Assembly (NCBI GenBank): GCA_002299555.1 | Contig: DBOL01000024.1 | Coordinates: 1-14,604, forward strand | Length of the DNA stretch: 14,604 nucleotides | Direction of reading: 5' to 3' | Source: Candidatus Aminicenantes bacterium UBA647 | Lineage (GTDB): Bacteria; Acidobacteriota; Aminicenantia; UBA2199 | Shown: piece after piece, positions 7,831-14,604 of the stretch | Numbering within the stretch: position 1 is the stretch's first letter | Layout: each line of letters starts with the position of its first letter | Translations under genes and position numbers: made by a program | The notes under the pieces: model-generated | The model's database searches: none | What the model was told of the DNA's origin: nothing | Seen by the model: only the letters and a program-made list of their open reading frames with translations

Positions 7831-9847
7831 TGATTTCACTTTTATTACGGGAAGTAATTAAATCCGCTCTTTTTCTGATTGATGCGGCAGCATCTGTATT
7901 CCCCGATTTTAGATAACACTTTTCAAGTGATCTCAGAATATGTATATTTTCACCATAATATGAGATGTATTTCTTATAATATTTTATTGCCGCTTCATAC
8001 TTTTTCAGTGCATGAGAAGATAATGCCATAAATGTAAAAAATTTATGCTTCTCTGAGTGTTCGGTAAATGTATTACCTACATTGATTATCTCATTATACT
8101 TTTTCACCTTGAAAAGGACACTGCAATAGTTCAATGCAGTACTTATTATCGAAGGATTACTGAAATATGCTTTGCCCAGATGGCCTAAAGCAGGTTTAAA
8201 CTCTTTTTTGTTGGAGTATTGAATTCCCAGAATCGAATTTTTTTCATTGTCCCACTGACTCATATTTTTAGAAACGACCCATGGCCTCTTCAGAGATCTA
8301 TTTGGCGAAATATAAAAGTCCTCTTTTTTTGAATCAATAATATTATTCTTATCATCAAAAAGATCGACTTTTATTGAATAATAATCAAAACGCAGGCCTG
8401 TTAGCGGGATCTTCTCGAGGATGCTTTTTTTGTCGGAAATGTCTGCAAGGTATTTTTCACCATGCAATCTTCCACCTTTATCACCTGAAATTGTATATTC
8501 TATTTTTGTAGCTTTTTTTACCGGTTCCTGATCAAGGATCTGAAAAAACAGATAGAGATTTTGCCCCGGAGAAAAATCATTTCTTGGCGATATTACTATC
8601 CTCAGGCTATTATAAGAAAAAGGTTTGTAAGAATTTCCTTGGTCCTGGCCTTTTACTATCCTGTTCCCGAGAATCAGGTTACCTATTTTCATAGAATTAT
8701 CGTCCGGTATAATCAGAATTTTTTCGAAAGATGTAAATTCCTTAGATAACCTGTTTCGCAGGAGGAGATTTATATGGAAATTCCCGGGGATCAGGGGGAA
8801 TGAATCTTCAAGTGCGAACAGCATGGATTTTGCTGTACCGGATTGTGATCTATTCAGCCTGACCGGTATGACCTTGTTAAAATTAAAGATCACTTTGTTT
8901 TTCTCATCGGTGATGCTTCCGTTTATTTCCAGGTCTGTAGATAATTGATTACCACTTTGAAGCATGGAAAGCTTTCTGGGCTCTATCCTGTAGTTAACAA
9001 TATTATGCCCATCCATGTCTTTTATGATTTTTATAGTTGAACTGGAACTTATATATCTTGCAGAATGATCCATGGATATGTATTCTTTATATGTAAGAAA
9101 TTTAGATATATATTCATCATCCAGTTTTTTTGAGGGCATTTCCTTTATTTTTTTTTGAATAAGGATATCCGAGGCAATAGACGGCCTGATCGTATTTCTG
9201 CTATCACCCTCGATTAGGGTAAGGGATACATCTGCTATCTCTTTTTGTATCTCTCTTAATTGCCTATATTGAGAAAGGTAATCATTTGTATCTCCCAGAT
9301 AGTGGACCATCAGGTTGGAAGGGCCATGCTTTGTAGGGCTGTAAAGTAAATAGTCTCCTGCACCGTATTGTTTAAAGAAAACTACATTAAAACCATCAGG
9401 AAGCCCGTATTTGGCCATTCCCTGGTAAAACCAAATTATTGTCGGGTATACACCACCTAAATTCTCATATCTCTGGATCTGGTTAGGCTCACCGAGAATT
9501 ATATAGATCCTTCCCATTTCAGTTTTCCATCCCGGTGTAGGAGTCCCTTTGCCGAAATGGTGATTAGCATATTCAAGCCTCCTGTAGTGTTCATCTTTAA
9601 ATTCATTTTCTGAAGTATGTTCATCCGGATCACGTTGATTCCAGAACATGCTGACAAAAACTTCCCTCTCCCTGTTAGTACTTAACAAATTGAAGACCTT
9701 CTTCTCCGCAGGGGTTATTATGTATGGAACATCCTTTATAATCCAGTTCCTGTATTTTGGTTCGAGGTGGTTATACTTTTTCCCTGCTGGAAAGATAATT
9801 GATACAGCTATAAAAAAAAATAAAATTTTAGAACACACGTTTTTCAT
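7823..9847 (-). CDS. Secreted GWxTD-domain protein with C-terminal TPR repeats
   Basis: This 674-residue protein has a signal peptide (about 1-21, ending FPAG). The GWxTD domain is at about 30-180: FWNQRDPDEHTSENEFKDE, then GWKTE (106-110), GRIYIILGEP and IIWFYQG. The motif ends in Glu rather than the Asp that names the family. A beta-rich middle follows (about 265-515), then TPR-like helical repeats (about 540-665; LGHLGKAYFSNP, ALKKYEAAIKYYKKYISYY). No lipobox is seen, unlike the smaller GWxTD protein next to it, so one may be soluble or surface-exposed and the other anchored. GGAG lies about 8 nt before the ATG and supports the start. The gene is 25 bp after the LytTR gene and overlaps the next one, so all are cotranscribed. 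No catalytic function can be assigned. Confidence 0.88.
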   Translation of the reverse strand: MKNVCSKILFFFIAVSIIFPAGKKYNHLEPKYRNWIIKDVPYIITPAEKKVFNLLSTNREREVFVSMFWNQRDPDEHTSENEFKDEHYRRLEYANHHFGKGTPTPGWKTEMGRIYIILGEPNQIQRYENLGGVYPTIIWFYQGMAKYGLPDGFNVVFFKQYGAGDYLLYSPTKHGPSNLMVHYLGDTNDYLSQYRQLREIQKEIADVSLTLIEGDSRNTIRPSIASDILIQKKIKEMPSKKLDDEYISKFLTYKEYISMDHSARYISSSSTIKIIKDMDGHNIVNYRIEPRKLSMLQSGNQLSTDLEINGSITDEKNKVIFNFNKVIPVRLNRSQSGTAKSMLFALEDSFPLIPGNFHINLLLRNRLSKEFTSFEKILIIPDDNSMKIGNLILGNRIVKGQDQGNSYKPFSYNSLRIVISPRNDFSPGQNLYLFFQILDQEPVKKATKIEYTISGDKGGRLHGEKYLADISDKKSILEKIPLTGLRFDYYSIKVDLFDDKNNIIDSKKEDFYISPNRSLKRPWVVSKNMSQWDNEKNSILGIQYSNKKEFKPALGHLGKAYFSNPSIISTALNYCSVLFKVKKYNEIINVGNTFTEHSEKHKFFTFMALSSHALKKYEAAIKYYKKYISYYGENIHILRSLEKCYLKSGNTDAAASIRKRADLITSRNKSEINE

Positions 9848-9872
9848 TTTATTGCTCCGTTTGAAAGCATTA

Positions 9873-10214
9873 TCAAACTGGTTTCTTTTCCGACCTTAAT
9901 ACTGAATGCAGATGGCCAATATATTTTTTTCCCCATTTAAGAGATTTGCCGCACTTTAGAGTTACATAATACTGATAATTGTTATCATAACTGATCTCTT
10001 TTATTCTATCACTGTTAATAATGATCGATCTATTTACCCTGATAAATTTGTCGTTATCAAGTTCAGCTTCTATATCTTTCAGTGTTTTTCGCTCTACAAA
10101 ATATTCATCCTTAACAAATATTCTGACATAGTTCCTTTCAGCTTTTATAAAGTCGATCTCATCCCTTTGCACGAATAAAAATTTGTTTCCTTTTTTAAAT
10201 ACAATGTTTTTCAT
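9873..10214 (-). CDS. Stand-alone LytTR DNA-binding transcriptional regulator
   Basis: From the ATG at 10214 the product is 113 residues and almost entirely a LytTR domain: VQRDEIDFIKAERNYVRIFV (about 15-34), then KFIRVNRSIIINSDRIKEI, the two signature blocks of the family. LytTR domains bind pairs of 9-bp direct repeats. There is no receiver, sensor or membrane domain. An in-frame ATG at 10310 would add 32 residues with a hydrophobic start (MKYIFSFVGNFFILCYF) that belongs to no known part of the family. I prefer 10214 because it fits the domain boundary and because a possible -10 lies only about 12 bp from 10310. Neither start has a clear ribosome binding site, so the start is uncertain. The gene leads the GWxTD operon and faces the TonB receptor gene, making both likely targets. 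Confidence 0.85.
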   Translation of the reverse strand: MKNIVFKKGNKFLFVQRDEIDFIKAERNYVRIFVKDEYFVERKTLKDIEAELDNDKFIRVNRSIIINSDRIKEISYDNNYQYYVTLKCGKSLKWGKKYIGHLHSVLRSEKKPV

Positions 10215-10321
10215 TGTACTTATCTTAAAGGTCCTGAATTCTGGATTCCCATTGCTTTCAAAATAGCATAAAATAAAAAAATTTCCAACAAAAGAAAAAA
10301 TATATTTCATAGATCAGCAGG

Positions 10322-10349
10322 AGTATACTACAAGAATTTAAATCAAAAC
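10322..10349 (-). promoter_or_regulatory. Possible promoter of the LytTR operon
   Basis: On the minus strand TATACT (10322-10327, 5 of 6 to the -10 consensus) is preceded at 16 bp by GTTTTG (10344-10349), a poor -35. A start near 10314 would leave a leader of about 100 nt for the ATG at 10214 and almost none for the ATG at 10310. The -10 lies inside the palindrome AGTATACT, so it also reads TATACT on the plus strand. Confidence 0.25.
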
Positions 10350-10436
10350 CAGGCACTTCATAATGTCCTGAAGCTTTAATCCAAAAAGTTTTGAATACTT
10401 CGGGTAAAATAAAAATACGGAAATAAAAACGAAATA

Positions 10437-10580
10437 ATGAATTTAATATCCATATTTATGAAATTTCAGTATGATCCGATGATTGAAAGGCATTGTATTG
10501 ATACTAAATACGTAACAATGCTCCAAAAAGAAGAATCTTTGTCCCTGAATTTACTCGCTTTGTCCCAGTTAGAGGAATAA
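10437..10580 (+). CDS. Doubtful 47-residue open frame upstream of the TonB receptor gene
   Basis: ATG at 10437 opens a frame of 47 codons ending in TAA at 10578-10580, 54 bp before the receptor start codon. The peptide has a short hydrophobic N-terminus (MNLISIF), one cysteine (residue 20) and a leucine-rich, acidic end (SLSLNLLALSQLEE). No ribosome binding site precedes it and I do not recognise a family. The last third covers the 21-bp-period direct repeat in frame, so the repeat could reflect either a coding pattern or a DNA site. In an AT-rich spacer this length can arise by chance. Confidence 0.15.
   Translation: MNLISIFMKFQYDPMIERHCIDTKYVTMLQKEESLSLNLLALSQLEE
10537..10566. promoter_or_regulatory. 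Direct-repeat operator candidate for the LytTR regulator
   Basis: CTTTGTCCC occurs at 10537-10545 and again at 10558-10566, with a 12-bp spacer and so a 21-bp period, two turns of the helix. Known LytTR regulators such as AgrA bind two 9-bp direct repeats spaced by 12-13 bp, so the geometry fits exactly, although the base sequence is not the AgrA consensus. The pair lies about 70-100 bp upstream of the receptor start codon and next to the LytTR gene. The same codons fall in a doubtful 47-codon frame, the main competing explanation. Confidence 0.5.
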
Positions 10581-10634
10581 TTATGGTAAATGGAAATTTT
10601 ATTGCAGTAAATATAGTATTAACAGGAGGTAGAA

Positions 10635-13600
10635 ATGCTAAAAAGCAAAGGTTTTTTTATTTTTCTTGCGTTTATTCTGATCGCAGGATTCACCTCACTA
10701 TCTGGTCAGGAGCAGGGTGGTGAGATCGTTGGTACGGTTTTCCTTCCGGACGGGACATCAATTCCCGGAGTGGCAGTTGAAGCCACAAGTAGTAAACTGG
10801 TTGGTAAACGTATCGCAGTTACTAATGAGAACGGGAGATACAGATTCCCCTTGTTACCTTCGGGAAAGTATAAGATCGAGTTTAAACTTGAAGGTTTCAA
10901 ATCAAAGATCAACAAGAATGTTGAAGTCATCCTTGGAAAAACAATTAAGGTTGATACCATTATGGAGACCGGAGACATTTTGACTGAGGTCATCGTTATA
11001 GGTAATACTCCAACAATTGATGTCAGAAAAAGTTCATCTGCTGAGAATATCACAAAGGATATTATCTCGAAACTTCCTAAAGGCAGAAGTTTTCTCAGTG
11101 TTATCACAAAAGGTTCCGGTGTAAATTATGAAAAGAACTTTGATAACGATGCCAGTGACAAATTTGATGATGGTACGAGAGGTAATACCGGTATATCATT
11201 TGACGGGGCCAGCTCTTCAGAAAATACTTTTTTTATAGATGGTGTTGATACAACAACTCTCTATACCGGAGATTCCGGTGCCAGAGTAAATGTCGACTTC
11301 ATCGAAGAGGTACAGGTCAAGTCTTCAGGTTATGCTGCCGAGTACGGTGGATCAATGGGTGGTGTTATAAGTGTTATTACCAAAAGCGGTGGTAATGAAT
11401 TTCACGGAAGCTTGAATCTTGATTATGCCGGTGACATGCTGGATGGCGGCTTTGGAAAGACTCTGAGACTTTCACCTTTTGACAGTACTGTTGCAGAATA
11501 TATAAATTATAAAGAAGACACATGGAACGAATTTCAGCCCGGTCTTTCACTCGGTGGATTCATATTCAAAGATAAACTATGGTTCTTCGGGGCATTTCAA
11601 CCCAGGTTCACAAAGCGGATCAGGCCTGCATCTCATATTGAAGCTGAAGGCTTTTCAGGTGATTATGAGCAGAACAGAACAACACTTGCAGGCTCTCTGA
11701 AACTTACAGGGCAGATCGCAAATAATTTAAGGCTGTCGATAAGTGGTTCTCTTGATAATTATAAACGAGAAGGTGATCTTCCGGCACTGAGTGGTTCTGA
11801 CAATCCGGAAAAAGATTTTGAAATATATGGTTGGGATTATCCGGCATTTACTATGGGTGGTTCTCTTGATTATACAATCGGGAACAATTTGCTTGTCTCT
11901 GCATCCGGCGGTTATTATAAGTCGGACAGAATTCAGGCCGTGGGCCCGACCGGTCCTAGATATTTCCATATCAATACCAATGCAGATGTTCCCGGAGCAA
12001 CGAATATTGTGCCTAACGGTTGGGCTAATTACTCATACGCGGATGGTTACCAGACCGAGGGAGATATCAATGAAAAAACAACCGGATCACTGAATACTAC
12101 ATATTATGCCGATATGTTTGGCGGAGAGCATGTTATTAAAGCCGGAATTCAGTTCCAGAGAGTGGCTGTTGACAAGTCTGATGCATATCCCTACGACTAT
12201 TACAGGCTATATTGGGGAGATGATTATGAATCTCCAAATATGGGAACGGTCCCTACAACTCTGGGATATGTTCAGGTAAGGGATCCATTCGGAACTATCG
12301 CAACTGTTCAAAGCAACAGATGGGCAATTTATCTTCAGGATTCCTGGACTATCGGGAACAGGTTCACCCTTAACATTGGGTTAAGAGCTGAGAAAGAGGA
12401 TATCCCGGCATTTGCTGAAGGATATGATCCTCCGGTTAAATTCGGTTTCGCTGACAAGCTTGCACCGAGAGTAGGATTTGCATGGGATGTAAAGGGAGAT
12501 TCTTCCCTGAAGGTATTTGGTAGTTTCGGGATCTATTACGATGTTATGAAACTGGAAATGGCTGAAGGATCGTACGGCGGATTCAAATGGGTATCAAGCT
12601 ATTATGACCTTGTAGATCCGGATTGGGAAAAATTGCAGGAAAGTGATCATCCTGTCGTCGGAGGATTCGGCGGCGGCGACTATTTTGAATCAATTGACTG
12701 GCGTGTTCCTTCATTTGATACAACTCAACCGGACATGAAACCTTACCAGAAAAATGAGTTCTCTTTTGGACTGGAAAAGAAATTAAGAGAAGATCTGTCA
12801 GTGAGTATTAAGTTCCTCCACAATAATATTGTAAATGCTATTGAAGATATTGGAATTCAGGAAGCTGATGGTGAACATTATTATAATGGAAATCCGGGAT
12901 CAGAATGGATTCAGAATATTTATGACGAGAGTGCAGCTGCAGGAGCAATTCCTGTTGGAGTAAAAGCTTCAAAACCTGTAAGAAATTATACTTCATTTAC
13001 AGTTAATCTTGACAAAAGATTCTCCAGCAACTGGCTTGGCGGTGTTTCATATACCATGTCCTGGCTCTATGGTAACTTTGCCGGACTTGCAAGTTCTGAT
13101 GAACTTGGCAGGCAGAGCCCGGGTGTTGAAAGGTATTATGATGCATGGTTCATGACATTTGACCAGGATGGTAATGAAGAACTTGGATACCTGATGACAG
13201 ACAGAAGGCATCAGCTTAAGTTCTACGGCGCATATTCATTTGATTTTGGATTGACCCTCGGTGTTAACGGATTTGTCATGAGTGGAACACCGGTTCAGAA
13301 AGAGATTTATCTGAATGGTATGCAGGGGTGGTATCCTGAAGGTAGAGAATCTCAGGGTAGGACACCAACGATCTGGCAGCTTGATGTTTTTGCTGAACAT
13401 ATATTCAAACTCAGTGCAAAATATTCTGTTGCACTCAGTCTGAATGTTGCAAATATCACAAACAACCAGTTTGCCCAGAGGATTTATGGTCTATATAACA
13501 GATCTGTTATTTATACTGATGATCAGCAAATTCTGGATGGATTTGATGCAACACAGGAAGTTCTCGATAAGGGAGCAACACTGGATCCTAGATATTTGAA

Positions 13601-13658
13601 AGAAACTAGTTTCATGTCTACATTTGCAGCAAGGATCGGAGTTAAATTGATGTTTTAG
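10635..13658 (+). CDS. TonB-dependent outer membrane receptor with N-terminal carboxypeptidase-regulatory-like domain
   Basis: The 1007-residue product has a signal peptide (about 1-24). A carboxypeptidase-regulatory-like domain follows (about 28-115; EIVGTVFLPDGTSIPGVAVE, then NENGRYRFPLLPSGKYKIEF), then a TonB-box-like TEVIVIG (117-123) and a plug domain (about 130-255; FFIDGVDTTTLY, EEVQVKSSGYAAEYGGSMGG, VISVITKSGGNEFHG). The remainder is an aromatic-rich beta-barrel ending in RIGVKLMF, with the C-terminal Phe typical of outer membrane proteins. The protein would import a ligand into the periplasm using TonB energy; the ligand is unknown. No SusD-like partner gene lies next to it, so glycan import of the SusCD kind is not supported. 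AGGAGG five bases before the ATG fixes the start. Transcription is divergent from the LytTR operon and ends at the hairpin at 13684. It resembles the receptors common in Acidobacteriota-type genomes. Confidence 0.92.
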   Translation: MLKSKGFFIFLAFILIAGFTSLSGQEQGGEIVGTVFLPDGTSIPGVAVEATSSKLVGKRIAVTNENGRYRFPLLPSGKYKIEFKLEGFKSKINKNVEVILGKTIKVDTIMETGDILTEVIVIGNTPTIDVRKSSSAENITKDIISKLPKGRSFLSVITKGSGVNYEKNFDNDASDKFDDGTRGNTGISFDGASSSENTFFIDGVDTTTLYTGDSGARVNVDFIEEVQVKSSGYAAEYGGSMGGVISVITKSGGNEFHGSLNLDYAGDMLDGGFGKTLRLSPFDSTVAEYINYKEDTWNEFQPGLSLGGFIFKDKLWFFGAFQPRFTKRIRPASHIEAEGFSGDYEQNRTTLAGSLKLTGQIANNLRLSISGSLDNYKREGDLPALSGSDNPEKDFEIYGWDYPAFTMGGSLDYTIGNNLLVSASGGYYKSDRIQAVGPTGPRYFHINTNADVPGATNIVPNGWANYSYADGYQTEGDINEKTTGSLNTTYYADMFGGEHVIKAGIQFQRVAVDKSDAYPYDYYRLYWGDDYESPNMGTVPTTLGYVQVRDPFGTIATVQSNRWAIYLQDSWTIGNRFTLNIGLRAEKEDIPAFAEGYDPPVKFGFADKLAPRVGFAWDVKGDSSLKVFGSFGIYYDVMKLEMAEGSYGGFKWVSSYYDLVDPDWEKLQESDHPVVGGFGGGDYFESIDWRVPSFDTTQPDMKPYQKNEFSFGLEKKLREDLSVSIKFLHNNIVNAIEDIGIQEADGEHYYNGNPGSEWIQNIYDESAAAGAIPVGVKASKPVRNYTSFTVNLDKRFSSNWLGGVSYTMSWLYGNFAGLASSDELGRQSPGVERYYDAWFMTFDQDGNEELGYLMTDRRHQLKFYGAYSFDFGLTLGVNGFVMSGTPVQKEIYLNGMQGWYPEGRESQGRTPTIWQLDVFAEHIFKLSAKYSVALSLNVANITNNQFAQRIYGLYNRSVIYTDDQQILDGFDATQEVLDKGATLDPRYLKETSFMSTFAARIGVKLMF

Positions 13659-13683
13659 TTCGTAAAATCATTTTAATAATAAG

Positions 13684-13714
13684 GGCCCTCCCTGAACGGA
13701 GGGCCTTTTTTTTT
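13684..13714 (+). terminator. Rho-independent terminator of the TonB receptor gene
   Basis: A perfect 8-bp GC-rich stem, GGCCCTCC and GGAGGGCC, closes a 6-nt loop (CTGAAC) and is followed directly by nine T residues (13706-13714). It begins 25 bp after the receptor stop codon. On the other strand the hairpin is followed only by a broken T-run, so it would be a weaker terminator for the convergent gene ending at 13722. Confidence 0.93.
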
Positions 13715-13721
13715 ATAGTAA

Positions 13722-14604
13722 TTATTTAAGGTGTTTTTTCAGCTGGATCTTTATTTGACGTTTCAGGAAATTGATTGTCGAATCCCTTTTTCCAAGCAGT
13801 TCCAGATTGTTATTGTCAGATCTTAAGATTTTTTTTACTGAGTCAAGTGGAGTCTTCGAGTCGAAACAACCCTTTATCATGAAAAAATATGATCCCGCTT
13901 TCTCCTCTTCACCATCAAGGGGCAGCGGATCAGATCCGTTTATTATCGGAATTCCCAGTTTCTCACCCTTTTTGTAAATATCAGGCTTGAGCCAGATCGA
14001 AGGCCTTGCACTATTATCTCCAATAAGGAGAAACGGGTAATCAATGGTATCGAGCAAATTTCTAACTACTTTCCCTCTTCCGAAGAGCCATTTGCCCACC
14101 CCCCATGCAAGTATTGCCAGTTCCTCCCTCTCCTTTAAAATATCAAGAACTTCTGCTGCGGGAAGGCCGTCCCTGATCTTAGACCCCGGCCCGACCGAAA
14201 GGATCTCTAAATTTTCCTTCGTTATTATCTGTCTTCCCCTGATTATGTAAAAGAGTTCGCTTCCATTCTGCTTTAACAGGATCGATCCTTCTTCATTTGT
14301 TTTTTCAGAGTGTATGTCAATATTTTGCAAAGGGAGAGAATTGTCAGCAACCCTTGCAAAAAAATCATTGTCTTTTGCCTCGGTAAGAAAGATCATTCTT
14401 ATGGAATCAGTGAATTCATTTTCATCAAGTTTCCCGAATTTTCTAAAATTGTCGTTAATTGCCTCGATAAAGGAGTCTGAGTCATAATTGTCATAAAGAT
14501 GAACATGTCCATCTATAAGTATTTTTTTTATATTAAAGAACTTTTCTTGGCATCTGAACAACATGAGAGTATATTTTTCGAAAAACAATGGGAGGAGCTT
14601 CAAT
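13722..14604 (-). CDS. HxH-motif protein, possibly a PHP/amidohydrolase-type metal-dependent hydrolase; start uncertain
   Basis: The frame is open to the right edge; read from TTG at 14603 it is 293 residues. An ATG at 14564 is an alternative start, and the true start may lie outside the window. Using the longer numbering, ILIDGHVHLY (28-37) carries an HxH motif of the type that binds metal in PHP and amidohydrolase-like proteins. Other striking blocks are GVGKWLFGRGKV (168-179), LLIGDNSARP (192-201) and INGSDPLPLDGE (221-232), which could supply further ligands. No signal peptide or membrane segment is seen, so it is probably cytoplasmic. I do not recognise a named family with confidence. 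It converges on the receptor gene and shares no obvious link with the envelope operon. No ribosome binding site precedes the ATG at 14564. Confidence 0.7.
   Translation of the reverse strand, partial: LKLLPLFFEKYTLMLFRCQEKFFNIKKILIDGHVHLYDNYDSDSFIEAINDNFRKFGKLDENEFTDSIRMIFLTEAKDNDFFARVADNSLPLQNIDIHSEKTNEEGSILLKQNGSELFYIIRGRQIITKENLEILSVGPGSKIRDGLPAAEVLDILKEREELAILAWGVGKWLFGRGKVVRNLLDTIDYPFLLIGDNSARPSIWLKPDIYKKGEKLGIPIINGSDPLPLDGEEEKAGSYFFMIKGCFDSKTPLDSVKKILRSDNNNLELLGKRDSTINFLKRQIKIQLKKHLK

Larger units (their letters stand above)
10311..10634. other. Divergent regulatory region between the LytTR operon and the TonB receptor gene
   Basis: This AT-rich 324-bp region separates two divergently transcribed genes. 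It contains an 8-bp palindrome AGTATACT (10322-10329), a weak outward promoter for the LytTR operon, a 47-codon open frame (10437-10580), a 9-bp direct repeat (10537-10566) and the AGGAGG ribosome binding site of the receptor gene (10624-10629). A receptor promoter is not clear: TTGTCC (10560-10565), 16 bp, TATGGT (10582-10587) matches 4 of 6 at each box and would place the second direct repeat over the -35. Confidence 0.6.

Noticed and set aside
10635..13658. Reading the receptor as a SusC-type glycan importer
   Set aside because: No SusD-like lipoprotein or glycoside hydrolase gene lies nearby; the ligand is left open.

Overview
The window looks like chromosomal DNA of a diderm (Gram-negative type) bacterium, AT-rich and probably from an uncultured lineage. 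It carries a TonB-dependent receptor with an N-terminal carboxypeptidase-regulatory-like domain, a lipoprotein, several exported proteins and two GWxTD-domain proteins. As far as I know, that mix is most typical of Acidobacteriota and Aminicenantes-like bacteria, with the Bacteroidota/FCB group as the alternative. The lineage call is inference from gene content. No rRNA, tRNA, transposase, CRISPR array or origin was seen.

Layout from left to right. (1) Positions 1-875, minus strand: the N-terminal 291 residues of an exported family C69 dipeptidase that runs off the left edge, with a possible promoter at 890-919. (2) 876-1230: a gap with no convincing gene and one short dyad. (3) 1231-5844, minus strand: two tandem paralogous membrane proteins, each a spermidine-synthase-like Rossmann domain between two membrane-spanning blocks. 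They have their own near-consensus promoter at 5882-5910, with a perfect 12-bp palindrome inside its spacer. (4) 5940-10214 (or 10310), minus strand: a tightly packed operon read from right to left. It encodes a stand-alone LytTR DNA-binding protein, a secreted GWxTD-TPR protein, a GWxTD lipoprotein, and an exported protein with a carboxypeptidase-regulatory-like domain followed by TPRs. (5) 10311-10634: a divergent intergenic region holding a 9-bp direct repeat with a 21-bp period. (6) 10635-13658, plus strand: a 1007-residue TonB-dependent receptor closed by a clear rho-independent terminator. (7) 13722-14604, minus strand: a protein with an N-terminal HxH motif, open at the right edge.

How the parts may work together (inference). 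The LytTR protein is a plausible regulator of the divergent receptor and of its own operon. Its gene neighbours act in or across the cell envelope: GWxTD/TPR proteins in the periplasm or on a membrane, the receptor in the outer membrane, and the synthase-like pair in the inner membrane. The pair lacks the aspartates expected of a true aminopropyltransferase, so polyamine synthesis is not supported. The whole 1231-13658 block is the best candidate here for an undescribed envelope module. Its substrate and output cannot be read from sequence alone.
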